Positions 29,935 through 38,695 of a stretch of DNA of 64,000 nucleotides are shown in pieces; within the stretch, counting starts at the first letter, position 1, and every line of letters begins with the position of its first letter. Source of the DNA: Cryobacterium psychrophilum (GTDB lineage Bacteria > Actinomycetota > Actinomycetes > Actinomycetales > Microbacteriaceae); assembly GCF_004365915.1 (NCBI RefSeq), contig NZ_SODI01000001.1, forward strand, positions 1,488,001-1,552,000, read 5' to 3'. The translations under genes and the position numbers were made by a program. Below the pieces are notes generated by a model. The model was not told the DNA's origin, made no database searches, and saw only the letters and a list, made by a program, of their open reading frames with translations.

Positions 29935-31395
29935 GTGCGCCCGATGACTCGGCGCAACGCCCTCATCCTCGGCGGGGTGGGGATCGCCGGCGTGGCTGTC
30001 GGAGGAACGGGACTGCTGATGAATCAAGGAGCGCCGTCTCTCTCGCCGTCGGACATCGACGCCGGCGGCGAGTTCATCGAACCCACTGAGCTGCGAAGCG
30101 CAGGCGGCGCTCTCGCCGTGACTCTCGAGTCTGCTCCCGGGCAGGTGACCATAGCGGGGCGAACCGTACGGGCACTGGGCTATAACGGCGGCACGCCAGG
30201 ACCCACACTGCGCGTTCGAGCGGGCGACACCCTCAGCGTGAGCCTGCGCAACGGCCTGACAGACCCGAGCAATCTGCATGTGCACGGCCTGCACGTCTCC
30301 CCCGAAAACAACAGCGACAACATGTTCGTCACCGTCCCGGCCGGAGAGTCCTTCGATTACCAGTACGACCTGCCGGCCAATCACCCGCCGGGCGTGTATT
30401 GGTATCACCCGCACCAGCACGGTTTCGTCACCGACCAGGTGTTCGGCGGCCTTTTCGGTGCCATCATCGTCGAAGACCCGGACCCCATCCCCGCGGACCG
30501 CGAGCGCCTCCTCGTGGTCTCTGACATCACCATCAGCTCGGCAGGAACAGTTCCCGCCGCAACGTCAATGGAGAAGATGTCCGGCCGCGAGGGAGAACTC
30601 GTTCTGGTCAACGGGCAGCTCAACCCGGGTATGACGGCTCGTCCCGGCGAACGGGAACGGTGGCGCATCGTCAATGCCAGCGTGTCCCGCTACCTGCGGT
30701 TGCGCCTCGACGGGCAGCGGATGACCCTCCTCGGAATTGACTCCGGACGCTTCGAATCTGCCCGCGACGTCGAGGAGATCGTGCTGGCGCCGGGAAACCG
30801 GGCAGACCTGCTCGTGACCGGAGCCTCCGGAACGTCCGTTCTCCGCACCCTCCCCTACGACCGCGGGTCCTCCGGAGGAATGATGGGAGGAGGCTTTTCC
30901 CCTGCTACGGATGACGTCGCCCTGGCCACACTCACCGTGGCGGGTGAGACCGCCGACGAACCGGCTGCGATACCCCGCCAACCCACTCCGCGCGACCTAC
31001 GCAGCACAACCGTGACCGCGCGGCGCGAGCTGGTCTTCGCCATGGGCATGGGCGGTATGGGCGGCGGGATGATGACGCCCACCATCAACGGCCGCGTCTT
31101 TGACCCGTCCCGAGACGACGAAACAGTTCAGTTCGGAAGCGTCGAGGAATGGCTTCTCACCAATACCAGCCCCCTGGATCATCCACTGCACCTGCACGTC
31201 TGGCCCATGCAAATCGTCGAGCAGGACGGCCAGGCCGTGGAGACCGCGATCTGGCAGGACGTCGTCAACATCCGGGCACGCAGCACGACTCGAGTGCGAA
31301 TCGCATTTGAAGACTTCAGCGGCCGAACCGTCTATCACTGCCACATTCTCGATCACGAGGATGCCGGAATGATGGGAATCATTCAGGCACGCTGA
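29935..31395 (+). CDS. Multicopper oxidase, Tat-type signal (CueO/CopA-like)
   Basis: The product is 486 aa. GTG at 29935 has GAGGG six bases upstream; an ATG three codons later is an alternative. The N-terminus MTRRNALILGGVG then a hydrophobic stretch is a twin-Arg signal. All copper motifs are present: HVHGLHVSP, YWYHPHQHGF, HPLHLHVWPMQ and YHCHILDHEDAGMMGI, the last supplying the T1 Cys, His and axial Met. A Met/Gly-rich loop (MGMGGMGGGMM) recalls CueO-type Cu(I) sites. It is exported folded and oxidises Cu(I) to less toxic Cu(II). Confidence 0.92.
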   Translation: MRPMTRRNALILGGVGIAGVAVGGTGLLMNQGAPSLSPSDIDAGGEFIEPTELRSAGGALAVTLESAPGQVTIAGRTVRALGYNGGTPGPTLRVRAGDTLSVSLRNGLTDPSNLHVHGLHVSPENNSDNMFVTVPAGESFDYQYDLPANHPPGVYWYHPHQHGFVTDQVFGGLFGAIIVEDPDPIPADRERLLVVSDITISSAGTVPAATSMEKMSGREGELVLVNGQLNPGMTARPGERERWRIVNASVSRYLRLRLDGQRMTLLGIDSGRFESARDVEEIVLAPGNRADLLVTGASGTSVLRTLPYDRGSSGGMMGGGFSPATDDVALATLTVAGETADEPAAIPRQPTPRDLRSTTVTARRELVFAMGMGGMGGGMMTPTINGRVFDPSRDDETVQFGSVEEWLLTNTSPLDHPLHLHVWPMQIVEQDGQAVETAIWQDVVNIRARSTTRVRIAFEDFSGRTVYHCHILDHEDAGMMGIIQAR

Positions 31396-31448
31396 ACCCA
31401 CCCGATCGCCCCCGGCCGACACGTGCCTCGTAATAAAGTTCTGTCAGG

Positions 31449-31466
31449 ATACCCCCGCAGGGTATA
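31449..31466 (+). promoter_or_regulatory. CsoR-type operator and promoter of the copper ATPase gene
   Basis: ATACCC-CCGCA-GGGTATA resembles the site at 29604. Its right end overlaps TATATC (31463-31468), a -10-like box whose expected start point falls near the ATG at 31478, so the ATPase mRNA may be leaderless. The operator lies in the spacer of that promoter, the arrangement expected for repression. Confidence 0.65.
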
Positions 31467-31477
31467 TCGTGGGCGTT

Positions 31478-33577
31478 ATGACCTCCAAGCACAACCATCC
31501 GGAACCATCGGCTGCTTCGCCTGCAGAAACGGAGGGACTCGAGTCCCCGCCCGATCATGAGGAGATGAAGCAGGCGTCAATGAACCACTCTGGACACGGT
31601 GGGCATGGAGACCACGTCGGCCAGTTTCGGCGATTGTTTTGGACCATGTTGTTCATCGCCGTGCCCGTCGTCGGTTTCAGTTCGATGTTCGCCACGCTCG
31701 TGGGGTACACGCTGCCGCCCAGTGGATGGATGAACTGGATCTCACCGCTCCTGGGGACCCTGATGTACGTCTGGGGCGGTCGGCCATTCCTCACGGGTGC
31801 CCTCTCAGAGCTGAAGAGTCGCAAACCGGGAATGATGCTCCTCATCGCTCTCGCGATCACGGTGGCCTTCCTCGCGTCCTGGGGTGCCAGCCTGGGCATC
31901 ATCGATCGTGAACTCGATTTCTGGTGGGAGCTGGCCCTCCTGATCGTCATCATGCTCCTTGGCCACTGGGTTGAGATGCGATCCCTGGCGCAGACGTCCA
32001 CCGCGCTGGAATCTTTGGCCGCCCTTCTGCCTGATGAAGCGGAACGCGTCGAAGGCGACCTCGTCGTGCTCGTTTCCCCGACAGACCTCGTGCTGGGCGA
32101 TGTCATTGTGGTGCGCCCTGGTGGGCGCGTACCGGCGGACGGCCTCATCACGGAAGGCACCGCAGACGTTGACGAGTCGATGATCACCGGCGAATCGCGC
32201 GCCGTCTCCCGCGCACCGGGCGACCACGTCGTCGCCGGCACGGTCGCAACCGATTCAGCGCTTCGCGTGCGCGTCACCGCCGTCGGCGATGACACCGCCC
32301 TGGCCGGCATTCAACGCCTGGTAGCCGAGGCCCAGGGGTCGTCATCCAAGGCCCAGCGCATCGCCGACAGGGCAGCCGGCTGGCTGTTCTGGTTTGCGCT
32401 CGGAGCCGGAGTCGTGACGGCCATCACCTGGACCCTGCTCGGGCAACCTCAGAATGCGGTCATCCGCACGATCACCGTTCTCGTGATCGCCTGCCCCCAC
32501 GCCCTGGGCCTCGCGATTCCCCTCGTGGTTTCCATCGCGACGGAACGCGCAGCGAAGGGCGGCGTTTTGATCAAGGATCGCCTTGCCCTTGAAAGTATGC
32601 GCACCGTCAATTCCGTTCTCTTCGACAAGACCGGCACCCTCACCAAAGGCGAGCCCACCGTGTCGCACATCACGGTTGTCGACGGGTACACCGAAGATGA
32701 CCTTCTGGCGTGGGCGGCCTCCACGGAAGCCGACAGCGAGCATCCTCTCGCCCGCGCCATCGTGACCGCCGCACAGGGCAAAAACCTGACGGTCCCCCGA
32801 GCTACCGCCTTCCGCACATCCGCTGCAGTCGGCGTCTCGGGCACCCTGGAGGGACATGAGATAAGTGTGGGCGGTCCGAGCATGCTCGAGAGCCACAGTG
32901 CCAGCCCACTCGACCTCACCGAGGAGTGGAAGAAGCAGGGCGCCATCATTTTGCACGTGCTTCGGGACGGTGCCGTCATCGGCGCCATCGGCTTGGCCGA
33001 CGAGATTCGGGAGGAGTCCAGGCAAGCGGTCGACGCACTTCATGCCCTCGGAATCCAGGTTGTCATGATCACTGGCGATGCTGAAGCCGTGGCACAATCA
33101 GTGTCCGCCGAACTCGGAATCGACCGCGTTTTCGCAGGGGTTCACCCCGAGGACAAGGCCAAGAAAGTTGCCGAGCTGCAGCATGAAGGCAGAAGAGTCG
33201 CCATGGTCGGCGACGGCGTCAATGACGCGCCCGCACTGGCGCAGGCGGATGTTGGCATCGCCATTGGCGCCGGCACGGACGTGGCAATCGCGTCTGCCGG
33301 TGTCATCCTCGCCAGCGACGATCCACGCTCGGTCCTGTCGGTCATCGAGCTGTCCCGGGCCACGTACCGAAAGATGAAACAGAACCTGTGGTGGGCCGCC
33401 GGCTACAACCTGATATCCGTCCCCCTCGCTGCGGGCGTTCTCGCCCCGATCGGCTTCATACTGCCCATGGAAATCGGAGCGCTCCTCATGTCAGCATCGA
33501 CCGTGGTGGTCGCCGTCAACGCACAGCTTCTGCGGCGCCTGGACCTCCGTCCGGAGTCCTCGGTGGGCACACGCTAG
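31478..33577 (+). CDS. Copper/silver-type P1B ATPase, CPH motif (CopB-like)
   Basis: The product is 699 aa from the ATG at 31478; a GTG 9 nt earlier is in frame. The N-terminus is His/Met-rich (KHNHPEP, MNHSGHGGHGDH) instead of a CxxC domain. The phosphatase motif is TGES, the transmembrane metal motif is CPH (VIACPHALGLAIP), the phosphorylation site is DKTGTLT and the hinge is GDGVNDAPAL. CPH with a His-rich head defines the CopB/P1B-3 group, which exports Cu(II), Cu(I) or Ag. It completes the island with the oxidase. Confidence 0.92.
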   Translation: MTSKHNHPEPSAASPAETEGLESPPDHEEMKQASMNHSGHGGHGDHVGQFRRLFWTMLFIAVPVVGFSSMFATLVGYTLPPSGWMNWISPLLGTLMYVWGGRPFLTGALSELKSRKPGMMLLIALAITVAFLASWGASLGIIDRELDFWWELALLIVIMLLGHWVEMRSLAQTSTALESLAALLPDEAERVEGDLVVLVSPTDLVLGDVIVVRPGGRVPADGLITEGTADVDESMITGESRAVSRAPGDHVVAGTVATDSALRVRVTAVGDDTALAGIQRLVAEAQGSSSKAQRIADRAAGWLFWFALGAGVVTAITWTLLGQPQNAVIRTITVLVIACPHALGLAIPLVVSIATERAAKGGVLIKDRLALESMRTVNSVLFDKTGTLTKGEPTVSHITVVDGYTEDDLLAWAASTEADSEHPLARAIVTAAQGKNLTVPRATAFRTSAAVGVSGTLEGHEISVGGPSMLESHSASPLDLTEEWKKQGAIILHVLRDGAVIGAIGLADEIREESRQAVDALHALGIQVVMITGDAEAVAQSVSAELGIDRVFAGVHPEDKAKKVAELQHEGRRVAMVGDGVNDAPALAQADVGIAIGAGTDVAIASAGVILASDDPRSVLSVIELSRATYRKMKQNLWWAAGYNLISVPLAAGVLAPIGFILPMEIGALLMSASTVVVAVNAQLLRRLDLRPESSVGTR

Positions 33578-33584
33578 CGGCGGA

Positions 33585-33812
33585 CTACGCGCCGATTGAA
33601 CGGGGACTCAGGAGGCGCTGCCTGCCGGCAGATGGGCCCGCGGGGCCCGCGGAGTGATTCGTGAGGTAGGGTGGAGGTACTTGCGAGTGCGTAGTTGCGC
33701 TTGCTGCGTCGTAGAACGCCCTCTTCTTTTCGCGGCAGCCCCCAGGGCCGGCCCGATTTCGGAATGAAACATTCTTACGGCGAACGGATGTGCCCTTCGG
33801 CACCTTCGCCAT
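33585..33812 (-). CDS. Small basic hypothetical protein
   Basis: The product is 75 aa, starting MAKVPKGTSVRRKNVSFRN. The reason to call it is a perfect AGGAGG six bases before the ATG on the minus strand (AGGAGGATTCACATG). The first half is strongly basic and the second half is Pro/Ser/His-rich without structure. It is divergent from the helicase gene and ends 7 bp from the ATPase stop. I recognise no family, and the C-terminal half may be poorly conserved. Confidence 0.45.
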   Translation of the reverse strand: MAKVPKGTSVRRKNVSFRNRAGPGGCREKKRAFYDAASATTHSQVPPPYLTNHSAGPAGPSAGRQRLLSPRSIGA

Positions 33813-33889
33813 GTGAATCCTCCTGGTTCCGGCAGCCGCATGCGCGGCCTCGGTTCGGGCGAGGAGCCTGATGCCCGAAAGGCACCACT

Positions 33890-35452
33890 TTGACTGAAAC
33901 AACTTTTAGCGCGCTCGGCGTGCCCGCCGCCCTCGTGAGCGTTCTCTCGTCGCAGGGAATCGACAACGCGTTCCCGATCCAGGTCGACACGCTTCCCGAC
34001 ACCCTCAAGGGCCGCGACGTTCTCGGCCGCGGAAAGACCGGATCGGGCAAGACCCTCGCCTTCGCCCTTCCCATGGTCTCCCGCCTCGGCGGCAAGCTCG
34101 CTGGTGGCAAGCGCCGCCCGGGTCGCCCGCTCGGCCTGATCCTCGCACCGACCCGTGAGCTGGCCACCCAGATCACCAACGCGATCACCCCGTTCGCCGA
34201 GGCCTACGGCCTCAACACGACCACCATCTTCGGTGGCGTCTCGCAGAACCGTCAGGTCTCCGCCCTCAAGTCCGGCGTCGACATCGTCGTGGCCTGCCCC
34301 GGCCGCCTCGAGGACCTCATGAAGCAGGGCTTCGTGAACCTCGACGCCGTGGAGATCACCGTGCTCGACGAGGCCGACCACATGGCCGACCTCGGCTTTC
34401 TGCCCGTCGTCACGCGCATCCTCGACAAGACGCCCGGCAACGGCCAGCGCATGCTGTTCTCCGCCACGCTCGACAACGGCGTGGACAAGATCGTTCGCCG
34501 CTTCCTGCACGACCCGGTGATGCACTCCGTCGACGAGGCCAACAGCCACGTTTCGGCCATGACCCACCACGTGTTCGAGGTCTCCGGCACCGAGGCGAAG
34601 AAGGACCTCGTTCAGAAGCTGGCCTCGGGCAGCGGACGTCGCATTCTCTTCATGCGCACCAAGCACCAGGCCAAGAAGCTCGCCAAGACCCTCATCGACG
34701 CGGGCATTCCCGCCGTCGACCTGCACGGCAACCTCTCGCAGGTGGCCCGTGACCGCAACCTCGCCGCGTTCAGCGCCGGCGACGTAAAGGTTCTGGTGGC
34801 AACGGATGTCGCGGCTCGCGGCGTGCACGTTGACGACATTGAGCTCGTGATTCACGTTGACCCGCCCGCCGAGCACAAGGCGTACCTGCACCGCTCGGGC
34901 CGCACCGCCCGTGCCGGCAGCGCCGGTGACGTGGTCACCGTTGTTCTCCCCGAGCAGAAGCGCGACACCGACTCCCTGCTGCGCAAGGCCGCCATCAAGG
35001 TGACCCCGCAGCGCGTTGATGCCTCCTCAGCCGCCGTAGACGCCCTCGTCGGCGACGTTGCCGCCTACGTGAAGCCGCTTCCTCGTGTTGAGCAGCCGCA
35101 GCAGCAGCGCCAGTCGCAGGGCGGCCGCTCGCAGGGCGCCAACGCCCAGCGCAAGCGCGTCAACCGTGACGAGCAGGGCAACGGCCGTGGCGGCCGCGAC
35201 AACGGCGGCCGCGATGCCGGCACCCGTGAGGTTCGTGGCGGACGCTCGAACAGCAGCGACGCGGCTTCGGCCGGTGGCGCTCGTCGCACCAGCCGTCCGG
35301 CAGGTGCCGGACGCAGCCAGAACGCCCCCGCAGGCAGCGCGGCGGGTCGCTCCGGCGGACCCCGCGTGGGCAGCCTCCAGGTCGGCGGACTCGTTCGCGG
35401 CTCCGGCTCCGGCGGAGCGGGTCGCTCGGATCCGCGCCGTTCGAAGGGCTAA
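33890..35452 (+). CDS. DEAD-box ATP-dependent RNA helicase
   Basis: The product is 520 aa, starting with TTG after AAAGG. It has motif I (GKTGSGKT), Ia (PTRELATQ), motif II (DEAD, in VLDEADHMADLGF), motif III (SAT) and motif VI (HRSGRTARAG), all intact. The last ~150 residues are Gln-, Arg- and Gly-rich (RGGRSN, NGRGGRDNGG), an RNA-binding tail like that of cold-adapted DEAD helicases. Roles in the family include mRNA unwinding and ribosome assembly at low temperature. A strong terminator follows. Confidence 0.93.
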   Translation: MTETTFSALGVPAALVSVLSSQGIDNAFPIQVDTLPDTLKGRDVLGRGKTGSGKTLAFALPMVSRLGGKLAGGKRRPGRPLGLILAPTRELATQITNAITPFAEAYGLNTTTIFGGVSQNRQVSALKSGVDIVVACPGRLEDLMKQGFVNLDAVEITVLDEADHMADLGFLPVVTRILDKTPGNGQRMLFSATLDNGVDKIVRRFLHDPVMHSVDEANSHVSAMTHHVFEVSGTEAKKDLVQKLASGSGRRILFMRTKHQAKKLAKTLIDAGIPAVDLHGNLSQVARDRNLAAFSAGDVKVLVATDVAARGVHVDDIELVIHVDPPAEHKAYLHRSGRTARAGSAGDVVTVVLPEQKRDTDSLLRKAAIKVTPQRVDASSAAVDALVGDVAAYVKPLPRVEQPQQQRQSQGGRSQGANAQRKRVNRDEQGNGRGGRDNGGRDAGTREVRGGRSNSSDAASAGGARRTSRPAGAGRSQNAPAGSAAGRSGGPRVGSLQVGGLVRGSGSGGAGRSDPRRSKG

Positions 35453-35476
35453 AGTATTCGCTTTCTCTAGCTGCTA

Positions 35477-35512
35477 AAAACGGGCCGGTCTCTCACGAGG
35501 CCGGCCCGTTTT
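35477..35512 (+). terminator. Rho-independent terminator after the helicase gene
   Basis: A perfect 12-bp stem AAAACGGGCCGG / CCGGCCCGTTTT with a 12-nt loop, ending in TTTT, 24 bp after the stop. Confidence 0.9.
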
Positions 35513-35560
35513 GCATGCCCGTGGACAAAACGGGTGCACAAATGCAGGTACAGTCGCTAC

Positions 35561-36052
35561 ATGAACTCCACTGTTGTCGTTCGACCCGTTGAAGAAGCAG
35601 ATGCCGACAGCCTGGGCCGCGTACACGCGACCTGCTGGCACGAGACCTATGATCACCTGCTGAGCTCGGCTGCCCTGTCCCAGCTGCGGCCAGAGCGCTT
35701 CGCCGCCCTCTGGCGCCGGTTCACCGCTCAAGGACCGGACTACCGTCAAGTTGTCGCTGTCGTGGACGACGACATCGTCGGATTTGCCTGCAGCGGTCCG
35801 TCTCGCGACGCGACGTCCCCGGTGGACAACGAGCTCTACAACATGTACTTGTTGCAGGCCTCTCACGGCTCCGGTCTGGGCCAGAAACTCTTCGATGCCG
35901 TCGTGGATCCCGGCGAATCGATGCTGTGGGTCGCCGCCGACAATCCTCGCGCCCATTCCTTTTACGCCCGGAACGGCTATCGCCCCGACGGCCTCGAACG
36001 CAACGAAGAGGTACTCGGCGAGCATCTGCACGAGGTTCGACTGGTGCGCTAG
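35561..36052 (+). CDS. GNAT family N-acetyltransferase
   Basis: The product is 163 aa from the ATG at 35561. The GNAT core is visible: VVRPVEEADADSLGRVHATCWHETY at the start, VAVVDDDIVGFACSG (strand pair), YLLQASHGSGLGQKLFDAV (acetyl-CoA pyrophosphate loop, Q/H-x-x-G-x-G-L) and WVAADNPRAHSFYARNGYRPDG. The substrate is unknown. TACAGT lies 6 bp before the ATG, suggesting a leaderless message. Confidence 0.88.
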   Translation: MNSTVVVRPVEEADADSLGRVHATCWHETYDHLLSSAALSQLRPERFAALWRRFTAQGPDYRQVVAVVDDDIVGFACSGPSRDATSPVDNELYNMYLLQASHGSGLGQKLFDAVVDPGESMLWVAADNPRAHSFYARNGYRPDGLERNEEVLGEHLHEVRLVR

Positions 36053-36087
36053 CCCGATCGGTGGCGGGGGCGAACTAGGCTGAACGG

Positions 36088-37053
36088 ATGTCTACCGCAC
36101 CCACCATTCCGGTCATCCTCGACGTCGACACCGGCGTCGACGATGCCCTCGCCATCCTGTTCGCCGTCGCTCACCCGGGCCTCGACGTGCTCGGCATCAG
36201 CTGCGTTGCCGGTAACGCTTCCCTCGAGCGCGTTGTGCAGAACACGCTGCGCATTCTTGACGCGGCTGGCGCGCCCGATATTCCCGTGGCGGCCGGGGCC
36301 CGTCGCCCGCTGCTCGAACCGGCGCGTTCCGCCGCGCATGTGCACGGCGAGGGCGGACTCGGCACGCTGCGGCTACCGCCGAGCGACCGCGCTGCGGTGC
36401 CCGGCAGCTCGATTGAGCTCATGCGCTCCCTCATCGAGGCGAGCCCGCGGCCGATCACCCTCGTGGCGCTCGCCCCGCAGACCAACCTCGCCCTGATGCT
36501 GCGCCAGTACCCCGACCTCGCCAACAACATTGAGCGCATCGTGTTCATGGGCGGCTCGGCGAGCGTGGGCAACGCCACCGCGGTGGCCGAATTCAACGTC
36601 TGGCACGACCCGGAGGCGGCCGCGATCGTGCTCGATTCCGGCATCCCCACGTTCATGTACGGGCTCGACGTGTTCAACCGGGTGGGAGTTGCCGAGCCGA
36701 CGGCATCCGCTCTGCTGAACGGCGAATCGCCGCTCGGCCGAATCGTGGGCGCGCTGCTGACCAACCGCATCATGCTCGGCGCCGACCGGGCGAGCGAGTA
36801 CTCGGGGCTGATCGGTGACGCCGGCGCCGTGTGCGCCCTCGTGGACCCGGGTGCGCTGCGCACCGAGCTGCGACCGGTGAGCGTGCAGCTCGCCGGGTAT
36901 GGTCGGGGCCAGACTCTGGTGGACCTGCGGCTGCACCCGGGCGAGGACATCGTGCACGGACTGCACGAGGAGTGGGCGGCCGTGGAGGTTGCCCTCGATG
37001 TGGATGCCGCCCGCTATGAGCGCCTGTTCCTCGACACCCTCGGCCTGAGCTAG
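36088..37053 (+). CDS. Nucleoside hydrolase (IunH/RihA-type)
   Basis: The product is 321 aa. The N-terminal calcium motif DVDTGVDDALAI is complete, and the active-site segment GGSASVGNATAVAEFNVWHDPEAAAIVL matches the family, with Asn and Asp ligands. It hydrolyses the N-glycosidic bond of ribonucleosides for salvage; base preference is not clear. TAGGCT stands 6 bp before the ATG with no ribosome site, so it is probably leaderless. Confidence 0.92.
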   Translation: MSTAPTIPVILDVDTGVDDALAILFAVAHPGLDVLGISCVAGNASLERVVQNTLRILDAAGAPDIPVAAGARRPLLEPARSAAHVHGEGGLGTLRLPPSDRAAVPGSSIELMRSLIEASPRPITLVALAPQTNLALMLRQYPDLANNIERIVFMGGSASVGNATAVAEFNVWHDPEAAAIVLDSGIPTFMYGLDVFNRVGVAEPTASALLNGESPLGRIVGALLTNRIMLGADRASEYSGLIGDAGAVCALVDPGALRTELRPVSVQLAGYGRGQTLVDLRLHPGEDIVHGLHEEWAAVEVALDVDAARYERLFLDTLGLS

Positions 37054-37130
37054 CGCAGCACCCCGAGGACTTACGGCCCTGTTCGGCGATCCTGAGGAGC
37101 GATAGCCTTGTAAAAAATGGAGGTGTGACC

Positions 37131-37388
37131 ATGTACGGATGGGGTGGCGACAGTTGGGGAATGGGCGGCTGGATCGTAATGGCCGTGTTGATGGTCTTGT
37201 TCTGGGGAGGGGTGATCACCCTCGTCATCGTGGTTCTGCTGAGGCGCCCGCGCTCCGACCAGGGAACGACCGCTCTGCGCCCTTCGCACCATGATGCGGA
37301 GCGCATTCTGAACGAGCGTTTCGCCCGCGGAGAGATCGACGAAACCGAATACCTCGCCCGCCGCACCGCGCTGCGGCGACCGGAGTGA
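37131..37388 (+). CDS. Small membrane protein with SHOCT motif, paralogue of the island protein
   Basis: The product is 85 aa from the ATG at 37131, with GGAGGT six bases before. A Gly/Trp-rich start (MYGWGGDSWGMGGW) leads into a membrane helix (IVMAVLMVLFWGGVITLVIVVLL) and a SHOCT tail (LNERFARGEIDETEYLARRTAL). The tail closely matches the protein at 29681-29932. The gene stands outside the copper island and has no CsoR-type site. Confidence 0.85.
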   Translation: MYGWGGDSWGMGGWIVMAVLMVLFWGGVITLVIVVLLRRPRSDQGTTALRPSHHDAERILNERFARGEIDETEYLARRTALRRPE

Positions 37389-37502
37389 CATTTGTCCGAC
37401 GTGGTATCTGCAGAGAGCGGACGTGATCTGCGACGCCAGCCGCTTTAAGAACGGATGCGCCGGAGCCAGTCGGCCCGGCGCATCCGTTTCTTAGGTGCTG
37501 GG

Positions 37503-38087
37503 CTAGCGCAGCAGACCCACGGAGGCCATGGCGGATCGCAGCAGCGCACCGCGCCCGCCCTCCATCTCGGCGGAGACGGCCGGGGACGCGGCTTCATCGG
37601 GGCTCATCCAGGTGATCTCAAGCGCGTCCTGGCGGGGGTCGCACGTGCCGGTGACCGGAACGACGTAGGCCAGCGACACGGCGTGCTGGCGATCGTCGGT
37701 GAACGCGGAGATGCCGGGCAGCGGGAAGTACTCGGCGATGGTGAACGGCACCGGGCTCGCGGGCAATTGCGGGAAGGCCATCGGGCCGAGGTCTTTCTCG
37801 AGGTGGCGAAACAGCGCATCGCGCAGCGTCTCGCCGTACAACACCCGCCCGGACACGAGGGTGCGCGTCATCTCGCCGGTGGGCCGGGCGCGCAGCAGCA
37901 CGCCCACCTCCACGACCTGGCCGAGGCCGTCAACCCGCACGGGCACGGCCTCGATATAGAGAATGGGCAGGCGACGCCGAATCTCGGCGAGCTCCACGTC
38001 TTTCAGCCATGCGGGGTTGTTGCTCGGAACACTGGAGTCACCCTTGGGTAGCCAGTCCGGGTCGGGGTCAGGTGTGCGCACGCTCAT
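37503..38087 (-). CDS. NUDIX hydrolase-like protein (DUF4916 family)
   Basis: The product is 194 aa from the ATG at 38087 (MSVRTPDPDPDWLPKGD). The upstream part of the open frame overlaps another gene and is not used. It contains the DUF4916 layout: WLKDVELAEIRRRLPILYIEAVPVRVD, GEVGVLLR-like strands, SGRVLYGETLRDALFRHLEKDLGPMAFP and AVSLAYVVPVTG. The NUDIX-box Glu residues are only partly conserved, so hydrolase activity is uncertain. Confidence 0.82.
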   Translation of the reverse strand: MSVRTPDPDPDWLPKGDSSVPSNNPAWLKDVELAEIRRRLPILYIEAVPVRVDGLGQVVEVGVLLRARPTGEMTRTLVSGRVLYGETLRDALFRHLEKDLGPMAFPQLPASPVPFTIAEYFPLPGISAFTDDRQHAVSLAYVVPVTGTCDPRQDALEITWMSPDEAASPAVSAEMEGGRGALLRSAMASVGLLR

Positions 38088-38242
38088 GAGTTCATTCTCG
38101 CGCACCGCGGACCCGATTGCGCACGGCGGCCCCTCCTCGCGGGCGGGCGGCGAGCCACCCTGCGTCCAGTGGCGCCCAACGCACCCTCCCGGCCACCCGG
38201 AAGGCGCGAACTCCGCCGGCGTCGTGGGCGTCACGCGTGCGG

Positions 38243-38668
38243 TCAGCGACGGATGCTGCGCATCGCGCGGGTGAGCGCCACCGGTTCGCCGTTTGGCGCG
38301 ACCCCCGCGGCGAAGGCGGCGTACTCGCGCGTTCCCACCGCATACAGGGCCACATGCCCCGTGGTGTCGGCGTGGATCCCCCACCCGTAGCGTTTGCCGA
38401 GGTCGCTCGACCGGAGGCAGGCGCGACCCACGCTGAAGTATTCCTCCCGGGCGTGGGGGCGATCGGCCGCCGCAATCTTGGCCCGGTCGGCGTGCACCGA
38501 GAAGATCACGTCGGCTGAGGTGTATTTGTAGGGCGATTGGGTGATCATGTGCCACATGCGCGAGACCACGGTGCCCGATTTTGCTCCGCCGTGCGGAACC
38601 ATCCCGCCCGTCGCGGTGGAATCGGGTGCAACGGCAATGAAAGTATTGAAGTAGTCAACGCCGCTCAT
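38243..38668 (-). CDS. DUF6157 family protein
   Basis: The product is 141 aa from the ATG at 38668 (MSGVDYFNTFIAVAPDS). The family pattern is complete: YFNTFIAVAPD, KYTSADVIFSVHADR, AREEYFSVGRACLRSSDLGKRYGWGIH and ALYAVGTREYAAFA. The function is unknown. The promoter box TACTAT sits 6 bp before the ATG. The start lies 27 bp from the divergent alpha/beta hydrolase gene. Confidence 0.88.
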   Translation of the reverse strand: MSGVDYFNTFIAVAPDSTATGGMVPHGGAKSGTVVSRMWHMITQSPYKYTSADVIFSVHADRAKIAAADRPHAREEYFSVGRACLRSSDLGKRYGWGIHADTTGHVALYAVGTREYAAFAAGVAPNGEPVALTRAMRSIRR

Positions 38669-38695
38669 GCGTTGATAGTAAATCGGAGGGCACCA

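Noticed and set aside
38088..38555. N-terminal extension of the NUDIX-like protein
   Set aside because: It overlaps the DUF6157 gene in another frame and is Arg/Pro-rich; the ATG at 38087 begins the domain.
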